Shown here: positions 7,802-14,404 of the stretch, one piece after another
Position numbering within the stretch: the stretch's first letter is position 1
Layout: each line of letters starts with the position of its first letter
NCBI GenBank assembly: GCA_023432885.1
Contig: JAEZEU010000548.1
Location: 1 to 17,833 of the forward strand
Length of the DNA: 17,833 nucleotides
Direction: 5' to 3'
DNA from: Pseudomonadota bacterium
GTDB taxonomy: Bacteria > Pseudomonadota > Alphaproteobacteria > Rhizobiales > Xanthobacteraceae
Program-made: the position numbers and the translations under genes
The notes under the pieces: model-generated
The model's input: the letters and a program-made list of their open reading frames with translations, nothing else
Databases searched by the model: none
What the model was told of the DNA's origin: nothing

Positions 7802-9552
7802 GGTACGGGCGCCTGTTGCTTGCGGCGCGGCTTCTTTTCGGGCTCGGTTGCCGCGGCCGATCGGGTCAGCAGCGGCAGCACCGATCGGGTCGGTCCGAAC
7901 GCCTGCATGCGGCCTTCGTTGAGCACCATCATATGATCGACGACGCTGAGCAAGGTGGGGCGGTGAGCGATCAGCACGACAATACCGCCGCGGGAGCGGA
8001 TACGGCCGATCGCCCGGATCAGCGCCTGCTCTCCCGCGGCGTCGAGGTTGGAGTTCGGTTCGTCCAGCACGATGAGGAACGGATCGCCATACAGGGCGCG
8101 TGCCAGTGCGATACGCTGGCGCTGGCCGCCCGACAGCATCATGCCGCCGTCGCCGATCTCCGTCTCATAGCCCTGGGGCAAACGGAGGATGAGTTCGTGG
8201 ACGCCGGCCTCGTTGGCGGCGCTGATCAGGCGTTCGGGATTGGAGACCGGAGCGAAGCGCGAGATGTTTTCCGCCACCGTGCCGCGAAACAGCGCGACCT
8301 CCTGAGGCAGGAACCCGAAAAACGGGCCGAGGGCAAGCGGGTCCCATTGCGCCAGTGCCGCGCCGTCGATCCGGATCACGCCCCGCACCGGCGTGCCGAT
8401 GCCGACCAGCGCGCGCGCCAGCGTCGTCTTGCCGGAGCCGCTCGGCCCGACGATCGCGACCGCGCTCCCAGCCTGCAGGCTGAAGCTGATTTCGTGCAGC
8501 ACGACGGATTCCGAACGCGGCGCCGTCAGGCTGATGGAGTTGACCCGCAGTTCGCGGCGCGGGGCGGGCAGGGGTGTCAGCGCAGGCCTTTCAGGCATTG
8601 CGCCAAGCGCATCGCGCAGGCGCTGGAAACTTGCGCGTGCCGCGATGAAGCCGCGCCAGTTAGCGATGGCAAGTTCGATCGGAGCCAGCGCGCGGATCGA
8701 CAGAATGGTCGCCGCCAGCATGACGCCGGCCGTAGCCTGCTGGTTGATGACGAGCCAGGCACCGATCGCAAGCACCGCCGATTGCAGCAGCAGCCGCAGG
8801 AAGCGCGACGCGCTGCCGAAGGCCGCGGTCATGTCGGCGGTGACGCGCTGACCGTCGAGAAAATCTTCTGTCCGCCGCGACCACAGATCCGCCATCCGCC
8901 GTTTCATGCCGAGCGCATGCACCGCCTCGGCGTGATGGAAAGCGGTTTCCGCGGCCAGCCGCCGCGACGAGGCCAGGCCGACCAGCGCGCGCGTCGGCTC
9001 GCGCGTGAACAGTTCGGCGGCGTAGGTGATCAGCCCGAGCGCGATGGCGCCGGTTGCGACGGCGGCTCCCATCAGTGGATGGAACAACGCGCAGACCAGG
9101 ATGTAGAACGGCGTCCATGGCAGGTCGCAGAGCGCAATCAGGCCGCTGCCCGAAACGAATCCCCTGACGGTGTCGAGATCGCGCATGATCTGCAGGCCGT
9201 CGCCGCCGGGCCGCCGCATTGCGTCGTGATGCATGCAATCGAACACTTCGCCTCGCATGCTCTCGTCGAAAGCTTCGGCCATCCGCGACAACAGCCGGCT
9301 ACGCAGCACGTCGACGAAAGCTTGCAGGACGAGCAGCACGAGCACGATCAACAGCAGGCCGACCAGCGTCGGCACGCTGCGGCTCGGCAGCACTCGATCG
9401 TAGGTCTGCATCATGAACACCGGTCCGACCAGCATCAGCAGATTGACGAGAGCGCTGGCGCCGGCGACGGCGAAAAGGGCGCTGCGAAGCGAAAGCATCG
9501 CCGATTGCAATCCGGCCGGCAGCTGCGAGAACCGGAAGCTGGCTCGTTTCAT
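7798..9552 (-). CDS. Type I secretion ABC transporter, permease/ATPase (PrtD family)
   Basis: This 584-residue half-transporter powers export of a protein across both membranes. The N-terminal membrane domain (about 20-300) holds several hydrophobic helices. The nucleotide-binding domain follows with Walker A GPSGSGKTT (369-377), Q-loop FLPQEVALFRGTVAENI, signature LSGGQRQRIALARAL (473-487), Walker B FLIVLDEP (492-499) and switch His530 in IAHR. There is no N-terminal C39 peptidase or C39-like domain, so this is the PrtD/AprD subclass, which handles cargo with an uncleaved C-terminal signal rather than a leader peptide. A GAGAGGA ribosome site lies 3 nt before the ATG. It follows the probable cargo gene by 79 nt, with a strong hairpin in between, and overlaps the HlyD-family gene. 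Confidence 0.95.
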   Translation of the reverse strand: MKRASFRFSQLPAGLQSAMLSLRSALFAVAGASALVNLLMLVGPVFMMQTYDRVLPSRSVPTLVGLLLIVLVLLVLQAFVDVLRSRLLSRMAEAFDESMRGEVFDCMHHDAMRRPGGDGLQIMRDLDTVRGFVSGSGLIALCDLPWTPFYILVCALFHPLMGAAVATGAIALGLITYAAELFTREPTRALVGLASSRRLAAETAFHHAEAVHALGMKRRMADLWSRRTEDFLDGQRVTADMTAAFGSASRFLRLLLQSAVLAIGAWLVINQQATAGVMLAATILSIRALAPIELAIANWRGFIAARASFQRLRDALGAMPERPALTPLPAPRRELRVNSISLTAPRSESVVLHEISFSLQAGSAVAIVGPSGSGKTTLARALVGIGTPVRGVIRIDGAALAQWDPLALGPFFGFLPQEVALFRGTVAENISRFAPVSNPERLISAANEAGVHELILRLPQGYETEIGDGGMMLSGGQRQRIALARALYGDPFLIVLDEPNSNLDAAGEQALIRAIGRIRSRGGIVVLIAHRPTLLSVVDHMMVLNEGRMQAFGPTRSVLPLLTRSAAATEPEKKPRRKQQAPVP

Positions 9553-9589
9553 GCGTCCTCTCGGCCCTCTGCGGCGTGATGCGGGAGAG

Positions 9590-9615
9590 AGGGCGTGGCA
9601 AAGCCGCCACGCCCT
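9590..9615 (-). promoter_or_regulatory. Perfect intercistronic hairpin between cargo and transporter genes
   Basis: AGGGCGTGGC (9590-9599) and GCCACGCCCT (9606-9615) are exact reverse complements, forming a 10-bp GC-rich stem with a 6-nt loop. It lies 16 nt past the cargo stop codon and ends 38 nt before the transporter ATG. On the transcribed minus strand the stem is followed by CTCTCTCCCG rather than a U-run. It may therefore be a leaky attenuator, or a 3'-end stabiliser that keeps cargo mRNA more abundant than transporter mRNA. The structure is seen and the function is inferred. Confidence 0.6.
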
Positions 9616-9631
9616 TCGTCATCGCCCCTGG

Positions 9632-10831
9632 CTAAACGATGCAGGTGCCATGGTTGTCGAGCATGCCGTGGTCGGTCGTCAGCAAGGCCGTCATGACATC
9701 GCTGAGCCCGGCGATGTCGCCAGGCACGGCCAGCGGCGCGCAGGTTGAATCTCCGCAAGCCGCGTCGCCGCCGGTGAGCCCGTCGCCGAGCAGGTTGCCC
9801 GTCAGGCTGTCGATTCCCGCGCCGTTCAGCAGCGGAATATTCAGGCCGTCGGATCCGGAGCCGCTGAGGCCGGGAATGTCGAGCGCGCCCGCGCCGGTCA
9901 GCAGGCCGAGGTCGGCGAGTTGCGGGCTGCCCGCCGGCTGATCGACGGCATTGACCTCCAGCGCATGGCGCGGGCCATTGTCGGGTTGACCCAGAACATC
10001 GAGGGCGATGCCGTTATCCCGCTCGGGACCGATATCGACGTCGGCTAGATGTCCGCCGGAAGAGGGATTGAGATCGCTGATCACGCCGCCGAGCAGCCCG
10101 CCGTCATCGGCATTGTTGCCGCCGTTGATGGTGAGGAGCGGGATGTGCTGCAGATTCGCGCCGATGTCCTGAATCAGGTCGGACACCGGGTTCAAGGCAT
10201 CGGAGCCATTGAGCACCGCCTTGCCAAGGCCGGCCACCCCGTTGACGATGTCGGAAATATCCGCGGTCAGGTTGGAAACAGCCTGGTCGAGATCGCCGCC
10301 GAGGATGTCTCCGGGTGCGTTGAGCACATCGGTGAGCAGATTGCTGTGCCCGTCCGGATGCTCGACGGTGCCTGTCTTGCCGAGGCCGACGGTCTCGCCG
10401 AGGTTTGTCACACTGTGTACGACGCCAGCGGCCCCCAGTTCGTCACTGGCCGTCTCAAAAACCTCATGCAGGTCAAGCACGGCGGTGTTTTCGACGTTCA
10501 AGACGGGCTGCAGGCTGCCGTCGCTCCCGGCCAGGCGAAGCGCCGAAATACCGTCGCTGCCGCCAAGGAGATTGCACGCGTCGCTTCCCAAGACATCGTC
10601 CAGAAGCGCCGTGACGGGCGCGAGCGCAGAAGCCGAAGCGTCCCCGCCGGTCGAAGGATTGGCATCGGTTGGCGGGCTCGTACAGCCCTCGTCATTGGTT
10701 TGGCCCAAGGCGCCGTTGCTCGATGACGTCTGGTAGCCCGGATCGGATGAACTCGGCATGATCGCTGCCGAAGTGGTGAGAATTTCTGCGAGACGGTCTG
10801 CAGAAGTGTTGCCGCTATAAGGGGCGCCCAT
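9632..10831 (-). CDS. Probable type I secretion cargo protein, no recognised family
   Basis: I do not recognise a family for this 399-residue protein. It is acidic and rich in Gly, Asp, Leu, Ala, Ser and Asn, with only two Lys and four Arg, a composition typical of type I secreted proteins. The first 70 residues are Ser/Thr/Pro/Asn-rich and look disordered. Residues 70-280 have a loose hydrophobic/Asp-Gly rhythm, and residues 308-352 hold three related 12-13-residue units of the form LLxGAGxLDIPG. I see no RTX nonapeptide GGxGxDxUx. There is no N-terminal signal peptide. The C-terminus (GLSDVMTALLTT, ending GTCIV) is amphipathic with a hydrophobic end, as expected for a C-terminal export signal. 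Five cysteines (50, 86, 359, 364, 397) are unusual for such cargo. The ATG at 10831 has GGAG 6 nt upstream; an in-frame earlier start at 10867 lacks one. The adjacent PrtD/HlyD genes make it the likely substrate. Confidence 0.72.
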   Translation of the reverse strand: MGAPYSGNTSADRLAEILTTSAAIMPSSSDPGYQTSSSNGALGQTNDEGCTSPPTDANPSTGGDASASALAPVTALLDDVLGSDACNLLGGSDGISALRLAGSDGSLQPVLNVENTAVLDLHEVFETASDELGAAGVVHSVTNLGETVGLGKTGTVEHPDGHSNLLTDVLNAPGDILGGDLDQAVSNLTADISDIVNGVAGLGKAVLNGSDALNPVSDLIQDIGANLQHIPLLTINGGNNADDGGLLGGVISDLNPSSGGHLADVDIGPERDNGIALDVLGQPDNGPRHALEVNAVDQPAGSPQLADLGLLTGAGALDIPGLSGSGSDGLNIPLLNGAGIDSLTGNLLGDGLTGGDAACGDSTCAPLAVPGDIAGLSDVMTALLTTDHGMLDNHGTCIV

Positions 10832-10984
10832 GGGAAACTCCGCGCTGGTTGGTTGACGCGGGGTCAATGGCGTTCGCGAAAGCGGGTTTCGGGTCGGACG
10901 TGCGCAGTTGCTTCAAGGAAAATATTTGCCTGCGCCGCGAGCGAGAAATTGCCGAAAAGTGGGATGTTCCGGAACCATGCAAAG
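10832..10984. other. Intergenic leader of the secretion operon, with a 10-bp palindrome
   Basis: This stretch lies between the gst terminator and the cargo start and must hold the cargo promoter if that gene is not read from gst. The perfect palindrome GTTCCGGAAC lies at 10966-10975. An AT-rich patch sits around 10918-10930. I could not find a convincing -35/-10 pair for a housekeeping sigma factor, so the promoter is unassigned. Confidence 0.35.
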
Positions 10985-11008
10985 AGGGCCGGATCGGCGT
11001 CCGGCCCT
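10985..11008 (-). terminator. Probable terminator of the gst gene
   Basis: AGGGCCGGA (10985-10993) and TCCGGCCCT (11000-11008) form a perfect 9-bp stem with a 6-nt loop, 27 nt after the gst stop codon. On the minus strand the stem is followed by CTTTGC, a short weak U-run. Its position and stability fit an intrinsic terminator separating gst from the secretion operon downstream on the same strand. Confidence 0.6.
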
Positions 11009-11035
11009 TCGATCTGCTGTGATAAAGCGCGTCCT

Positions 11036-11647
11036 TTACGCCGCCTTCAGCAGCCCTTCCTTGGAGAGCGCCTCCTGCACCTTCGGGCGGGCGGCCACGC
11101 GGGCCTTATAGGCGAGCAGGTTCGGCATGGCCGACAGGTCCAACTTCATGCGGTCGGCCCAGCTCAGCATTGTGAACAGATAACCGTCGGCGACGGTGAA
11201 CTGCTTGCCCATCAGATGGTCGCGCCCGGCGAGGGCCCCGTCCAGATATTTGAACTTGGCCATCAGGCGGTCGCGGAAAAACGTCTTCACGTCGTCGGGA
11301 ATGACCGGCTGAAACAGCGGGCTGAAGTTCTTGTGCAGCTCGGTGCCGACGAAATTGAGCCATTCGAGCAACTTGTAGCGCTCGGCGCTGTCGCGGGCGG
11401 GAGCGAGGCCGTTGCCAGCCTTGTCCGCGATCATCTGCACGATGACCGGGCCTTCGGTGACCAGCTCGCCGCTGTCGAGCTGCAGGGCCGGCACCTGTCC
11501 CTTCGGGTTGACCGTCAAATAGTCGTCACCGTTCTCCAGCTTCTTGGCGCGCACGTCGACCTTCACCAGATCATAGGGAAGGCCGGCTTCGAGCAGCGCG
11601 ATATGGGGGGACAGCGAGCAGGCGCCGGGCGAATAATACAGTTTCAT
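11036..11647 (-). CDS. gst: Glutathione S-transferase, beta class
   Basis: This 203-residue cytosolic enzyme conjugates or reduces substrates with glutathione. The N-terminal thioredoxin-like domain starts MKLYYSPGACSLSPHIAL, with the beta-class Cys10, and contains the glutathione-binding NPKGQVPAL (47-55) and TEGPVIVQ (the cis-Pro follows the usual VPAL pattern). The all-helical C-terminal domain has ELHKNFSPLF, whose His105 matches the conserved His106 of the E. coli enzyme. Length is normal. AAGGAA lies 6 nt before the ATG. The gene diverges from a MarR-family regulator; its predicted promoter (-35 TTGACT, -10 TTAGTC, 17-nt spacer) contains one of the two ATGCA-NN-TGCAT sites. gshA, which makes glutathione, lies just past marR. 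Induction by an electrophile or thiol stress through MarR is a reasonable inference. Confidence 0.94.
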   Translation of the reverse strand: MKLYYSPGACSLSPHIALLEAGLPYDLVKVDVRAKKLENGDDYLTVNPKGQVPALQLDSGELVTEGPVIVQMIADKAGNGLAPARDSAERYKLLEWLNFVGTELHKNFSPLFQPVIPDDVKTFFRDRLMAKFKYLDGALAGRDHLMGKQFTVADGYLFTMLSWADRMKLDLSAMPNLLAYKARVAARPKVQEALSKEGLLKAA

Positions 11648-11690
11648 CGGATATTCCTTCCCTTGGATTCTTGGTATGCCCTGAAGGGGA

Positions 11691-11750
11691 GACTAAATGC
11701 ACCTGCATGAAACAGTCAAGATTGATGCAGATGCATTCAGTAGCTAAACT
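11691..11750. promoter_or_regulatory. Divergent gst/marR promoters with two MarR-type operators
   Basis: Two copies of the inverted repeat ATGCA-NN-TGCAT lie at 11697-11708 (centre CC) and 11725-11736 (centre GA), with centres 28 bp apart. On the minus strand, TTGACT (complement of 11714-11719) and TTAGTC (complement of 11691-11696), spaced 17 nt, make a gst promoter whose spacer contains the first site. On the plus strand, TTGATG (11722-11727) and TAAACT (11745-11750), spaced 17 nt, make a marR promoter that the second site overlaps. Each operator therefore blocks one promoter. The repeats are directly visible; the promoter boxes match consensus moderately and the regulatory role is inferred. 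Confidence 0.68.
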
Positions 11751-11777
11751 CGGTTTGTGACACGGATGGGTCAGCCA

Positions 11778-12269
11778 ATGAAACGCAAGCCATCGACCGA
11801 GGCGACCGCCGCCTGGATCCGCCTGATGCGGGTTCAGAGCCGGGTGCTGGACGCCGTCGAGCAGGATCTGAAGAAGGCCGGCTTCCCGCCGCTTGCCTGG
11901 TATGATGCGCTCCTGGAACTGTCGCGCGCGCCGTCGGGCGAGATGCGCCCGGTGGAGCTCGAGAAGCAGATGCTGATTCCGCAATATTCGACCTCGCGGC
12001 TGATCGATCGCCTGGTCGACGAGGGGCTGGCCGTGCGCCGCGAATGCAAGATGGACAAGCGCGGCCAGTTCGTCGAAATCACCGAGGCCGGGCGCGAGCT
12101 GCAGAAGAAGATGTGGGGCGCCTATTCGGCCGCAATCGAGAAGCATGTCGGCTCGAAACTGTCCGATGCCGATGCCTTGAAGCTCTGCGGCCTGCTCGAC
12201 CGGCTCGGCTGCTCCTGCGGCGACGTCAAGGCGGCGGCCACCGCCAAAGAGGGCGTACCTGCCCGATGA
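11778..12269 (+). CDS. MarR-family transcriptional regulator
   Basis: This protein of about 163 residues has the MarR winged-helix layout: helix 1 AAWIRLMRVQSRVLDAVEQDL, a helix-turn-helix near residues 58-86 (PVELEKQMLIPQYSTSRLIDRLVDEGL), a wing with RRECKMDKRGQFVEITEAGREL (88-108) and C-terminal dimerisation helices. Cysteines occur at 90, 137, 145 and 147; the CSC pair near the C-terminus could be redox-active, but this is speculation. The start is ambiguous: ATG 11778 follows a weak GGATGGG, while in-frame ATG 11766 and GTG 11757 have no ribosome site and lie close to the predicted transcription start. The gene diverges from gst and precedes gshA by 96 nt, so it probably represses gst and itself, and may influence gshA by read-through. 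Confidence 0.9.
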   Translation: MKRKPSTEATAAWIRLMRVQSRVLDAVEQDLKKAGFPPLAWYDALLELSRAPSGEMRPVELEKQMLIPQYSTSRLIDRLVDEGLAVRRECKMDKRGQFVEITEAGRELQKKMWGAYSAAIEKHVGSKLSDADALKLCGLLDRLGCSCGDVKAAATAKEGVPAR

Positions 12270-12289
12270 CATCGCTGCGTCCCGTATCC

Positions 12290-12313
12290 TCCGCGTCCCT
12301 TGCGGGCCGCGGA
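12290..12313 (+). promoter_or_regulatory. Hairpin between marR and gshA
   Basis: TCCGCG (12290-12295) and CGCGGA (12308-12313) form a stem that continues, after a T/C mismatch, with CCC/GGG around a TTGC loop. It lies 20 nt past the marR stop and has no T-tract behind it. It could attenuate read-through from marR into gshA or simply be a GC-rich coincidence. Confidence 0.35.
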
Positions 12314-12365
12314 TGCCCTGCCACCCGCGCGCGATCCGTCGCAGCGCTTTTGCTTCGGAATTTCC

Positions 12366-13736
12366 ATGGCGCGTGACCAGATCGATATGAGGCCTCTGAC
12401 GTCGCGCGACGAGCTGGTCGCGTGGCTCGCCGACGGCGTAAAACCGAAATCGGATTTCCGCATCGGCACCGAGCACGAGAAGACGCCTTTCACGCTCGAG
12501 CGCCACGACCCCGTGCCGTATGAGGGCCCAAAAGGCATCGGCGCGCTGCTCGAAGGCATGCAGCTGTTGCTCGGTTGGGAACCGATCATGGAGCGCGGCA
12601 ACATCATCGGTCTTTATGACGTGACCGGCGGTGGCGCGATTTCGCTGGAGCCCGGCGGGCAGTTCGAATTGTCGGGCGCGCCGCTCGAGACCGTGCACCA
12701 GACGCAATCCGAACTGATGGCGCACCTGGCGCAGGTGCGCGAGATCGCAACTCCCTTGGGCATCGGCTTCCTCGGGCTCGGCATGACGCCGTCCTGGTCC
12801 CGGGCGCAAATTCCCGTAATGCCCAAGGGCCGCTACAAGATCATGACCAACTACATGCCGAAGGTCGGCAAGTACGGCATCGACATGATGTACCGGACCT
12901 GCACGGTGCAGACCAATCTCGACTTCTCTTCTGAGGCCGATATGGTCAAGAAGCTGCGCGTCTCGCTGGCGCTGCAGCCGGTGGCGACTGCGCTGTTCGC
13001 CAATTCGCCGTTCACCGAGGGCAAACCGAACGGCTTTCTCTCTTTCCGCTCGGAAATCTGGCGCGACACCGACAATGCGCGCGCCGGGATGCTCCCTTGG
13101 GCGTTTGAACCCGGCATGGGATTTGAGCGCTGGGTCGATTATGCGCTCGACGTGCCCATGTATTTCGTCAAGCGCGGCGACGAATACATCGACGTCTCCG
13201 GCTCCTCGTTCCGCGCCTTCTTCGAAGGCCGCAACAATTTATTGCCCGGCGAGCGCCCGACCCTGTCTGACTGGGCCAATCACCTCTCGACGATCTTTCC
13301 CGAGGTGCGGCTGAAGCGTTATCTCGAAATGCGTGGCGCCGACGGCGTGCCATGGGAGCGTTTGCCGGCGCTGCCGGCGTTCTGGGTCGGCCTGCTCTAT
13401 GACGACGTCAGCCTCGACGCTGCCTGGGATCTTTGCAAGAACTGGAAGGCGCATGAAAGGCAGGCGTTGCGCGATGACGTGCCGCGCTTCGGCTTCAAGG
13501 CACGAATCAAGGACCGCTATCTGTTCGAGATCGCCAAGGAGTGCGTCAGACTCGCGCATGACGGGCTCCGGCGCCGCGGCCATCTCGACCATCTCGGCCG
13601 GGACGAGACCCGGCATCTGGAACCTCTGGTTCGCACGATCGAATGCGGACAAACGCCGGCCGAGGAGATGCTGGCCAGATTCAACGGCCCCTGGAAGGGG
13701 TCCGTGGAACCTGCCTACGCCGAATATGCGTTTTAG
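12366..13736 (+). CDS. gshA: Glutamate-cysteine ligase (GshA, plant/alphaproteobacterial type)
   Basis: This enzyme of 456 residues makes gamma-glutamylcysteine from Glu and Cys using ATP, the first and usually rate-limiting step of glutathione synthesis in the cytoplasm. It belongs to the GCS2/plant-like group found in alphaproteobacteria, not the E. coli type. Signatures are RIGTEHEKTPF (32-42), ERGNIIGLYDVTGGGAISLEPGGQFELSG (76-104; nucleotide and glutamate site), GMTPSWSR, the PKGRYKIMTNYMP segment (about 153-165) and TCTVQTNLDFSSE (178-190). The conserved region WRDTDNARAGMLP and the C-terminal FNGPWKGSVEPAY are present. The ATG at 12366 is preferred because the conserved family sequence starts there; the ribosome site (CGGAA) is weak. 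It stands 96 nt after marR on the same strand, and gst is divergent, so the three genes look like one glutathione unit. Confidence 0.95.
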   Translation: MARDQIDMRPLTSRDELVAWLADGVKPKSDFRIGTEHEKTPFTLERHDPVPYEGPKGIGALLEGMQLLLGWEPIMERGNIIGLYDVTGGGAISLEPGGQFELSGAPLETVHQTQSELMAHLAQVREIATPLGIGFLGLGMTPSWSRAQIPVMPKGRYKIMTNYMPKVGKYGIDMMYRTCTVQTNLDFSSEADMVKKLRVSLALQPVATALFANSPFTEGKPNGFLSFRSEIWRDTDNARAGMLPWAFEPGMGFERWVDYALDVPMYFVKRGDEYIDVSGSSFRAFFEGRNNLLPGERPTLSDWANHLSTIFPEVRLKRYLEMRGADGVPWERLPALPAFWVGLLYDDVSLDAAWDLCKNWKAHERQALRDDVPRFGFKARIKDRYLFEIAKECVRLAHDGLRRRGHLDHLGRDETRHLEPLVRTIECGQTPAEEMLARFNGPWKGSVEPAYAEYAF

Positions 13737-13750
13737 GTCAGTGTCTTAAA

Positions 13751-13786
13751 GCGCGTTCATCAGCCGTACAGGTTGCGCGCGTTCAT
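13751..13786. repeat. Pair of 10-bp direct repeats downstream of gshA
   Basis: GCGCGTTCAT occurs at 13751-13760 and again at 13777-13786, 26 bp apart, in the short gap between gshA and the PAN-domain gene. It may be a degraded repeat or a binding site pair; nothing else supports a function. Confidence 0.4.
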
Positions 13787-13794
13787 ATGCGGAA

Positions 13795-13814
13795 CCCGCA
13801 GGTGTCCCTGCGGG
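13795..13814 (+). terminator. Hairpin after gshA
   Basis: CCCGCAGG (13795-13802) and CCTGCGGG (13807-13814) are exact reverse complements around a TGTC loop, about 58 nt after the gshA stop. No T-run follows (CGGATGAG), so it is a weak intrinsic terminator at best. It also lies 28 nt before the next start codon and could affect that gene's translation. Confidence 0.4.
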
Positions 13815-13842
13815 CGGATGAGAATTCGAAAGCAGTGACGTG

Positions 13843-14397
13843 ATGCGAAAGGGCCGCCTGTTCGGGCCGTGGTTGGTCGCGCTTGCCCTCTGGGCGGCCG
13901 TTCTTCCAGTGCGGCCGGCGTCAGCGCAGGTCAATTTCGACCGGCCCGGCGGCGACTATTTGAATGCACCGGTGTTGTCGGGCGATCCCGCCGATTGTGC
14001 GCTCCTCTGCGAACGCGATCGCCGCTGCCGCGCCTGGACTTTCGCCTATCCGAGCGATACGGTCGCCGGTGCGGTGTGCTGGCTGAAGAGCAGCGTGCCG
14101 TCACGCCAACAGGACAATTGCTGCGTCTCCGGCGTGCGCGGCGCCGGCGTGGTCGAGCCGCGCAACAATGCCGTCGAAACCTCCATCGACCGCTTCGGCG
14201 GCGATTACAGAAATTTCCAGCTCAACGCCCGCGACGGCGATGACGCCTGCAAGGCGGCCTGCACGGCTGACAATAAATGCCGTGCCTGGACCTATGCCCG
14301 CCCGGGCTACGCCGGCAAGGAAGCGCAATGCTTCCTGAAGAAGGAAATCAAGCCGCCGCGAAGGAAGGCGGGGTTTACGTCTGGCGTGGTAAGATAG
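13843..14397 (+). CDS. Exported protein with two PAN/Apple-like domains
   Basis: This 184-residue protein has a clear Sec signal peptide: a basic start (MRKGR), a hydrophobic core (PWLVALALWAAVLPV) and a cleavage motif ASA before Gln29, so it acts in the periplasm or outside. Two PAN-like units follow, about 31-98 and 115-182. Each begins with a D-RxGGDYxNxxL strand, then a helix with CxxxC (Cys52/56 and 136/140), then a CRAWT core (Cys62/146), and a closing C-(W/F)-LK strand (Cys79/163). The first unit has an extra Cys93-Cys94 pair. PAN domains bind proteins or sugars, and in bacteria their roles are mostly unknown. ATG 13843 gives the signal peptide directly; GTG 13840 adds one residue. No good ribosome site is visible. 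It appears to be a single-gene unit. Confidence 0.85.
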   Translation: MRKGRLFGPWLVALALWAAVLPVRPASAQVNFDRPGGDYLNAPVLSGDPADCALLCERDRRCRAWTFAYPSDTVAGAVCWLKSSVPSRQQDNCCVSGVRGAGVVEPRNNAVETSIDRFGGDYRNFQLNARDGDDACKAACTADNKCRAWTYARPGYAGKEAQCFLKKEIKPPRRKAGFTSGVVR

Positions 14398-14404
14398 TTG
14401 TTTC

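Noticed and set aside
7783..9579. 598-codon plus-strand open frame opposite the ABC transporter
   Set aside because: The transporter frame has every ABC motif, and the opposite frame is Arg/Gln/His-rich with no domain.
9632..10831. RTX calcium-binding repeats in the cargo protein
   Set aside because: Gly/Asn/Asp-rich patches such as GGNNADDGG exist, but no run of GGxGxDxUx nonapeptides is present.
10950..10975. EcfG (general stress sigma) promoter upstream of the cargo gene
   Set aside because: GGAAC is present on the minus strand, but no CGTT-like -10 occurs 16-17 nt downstream.
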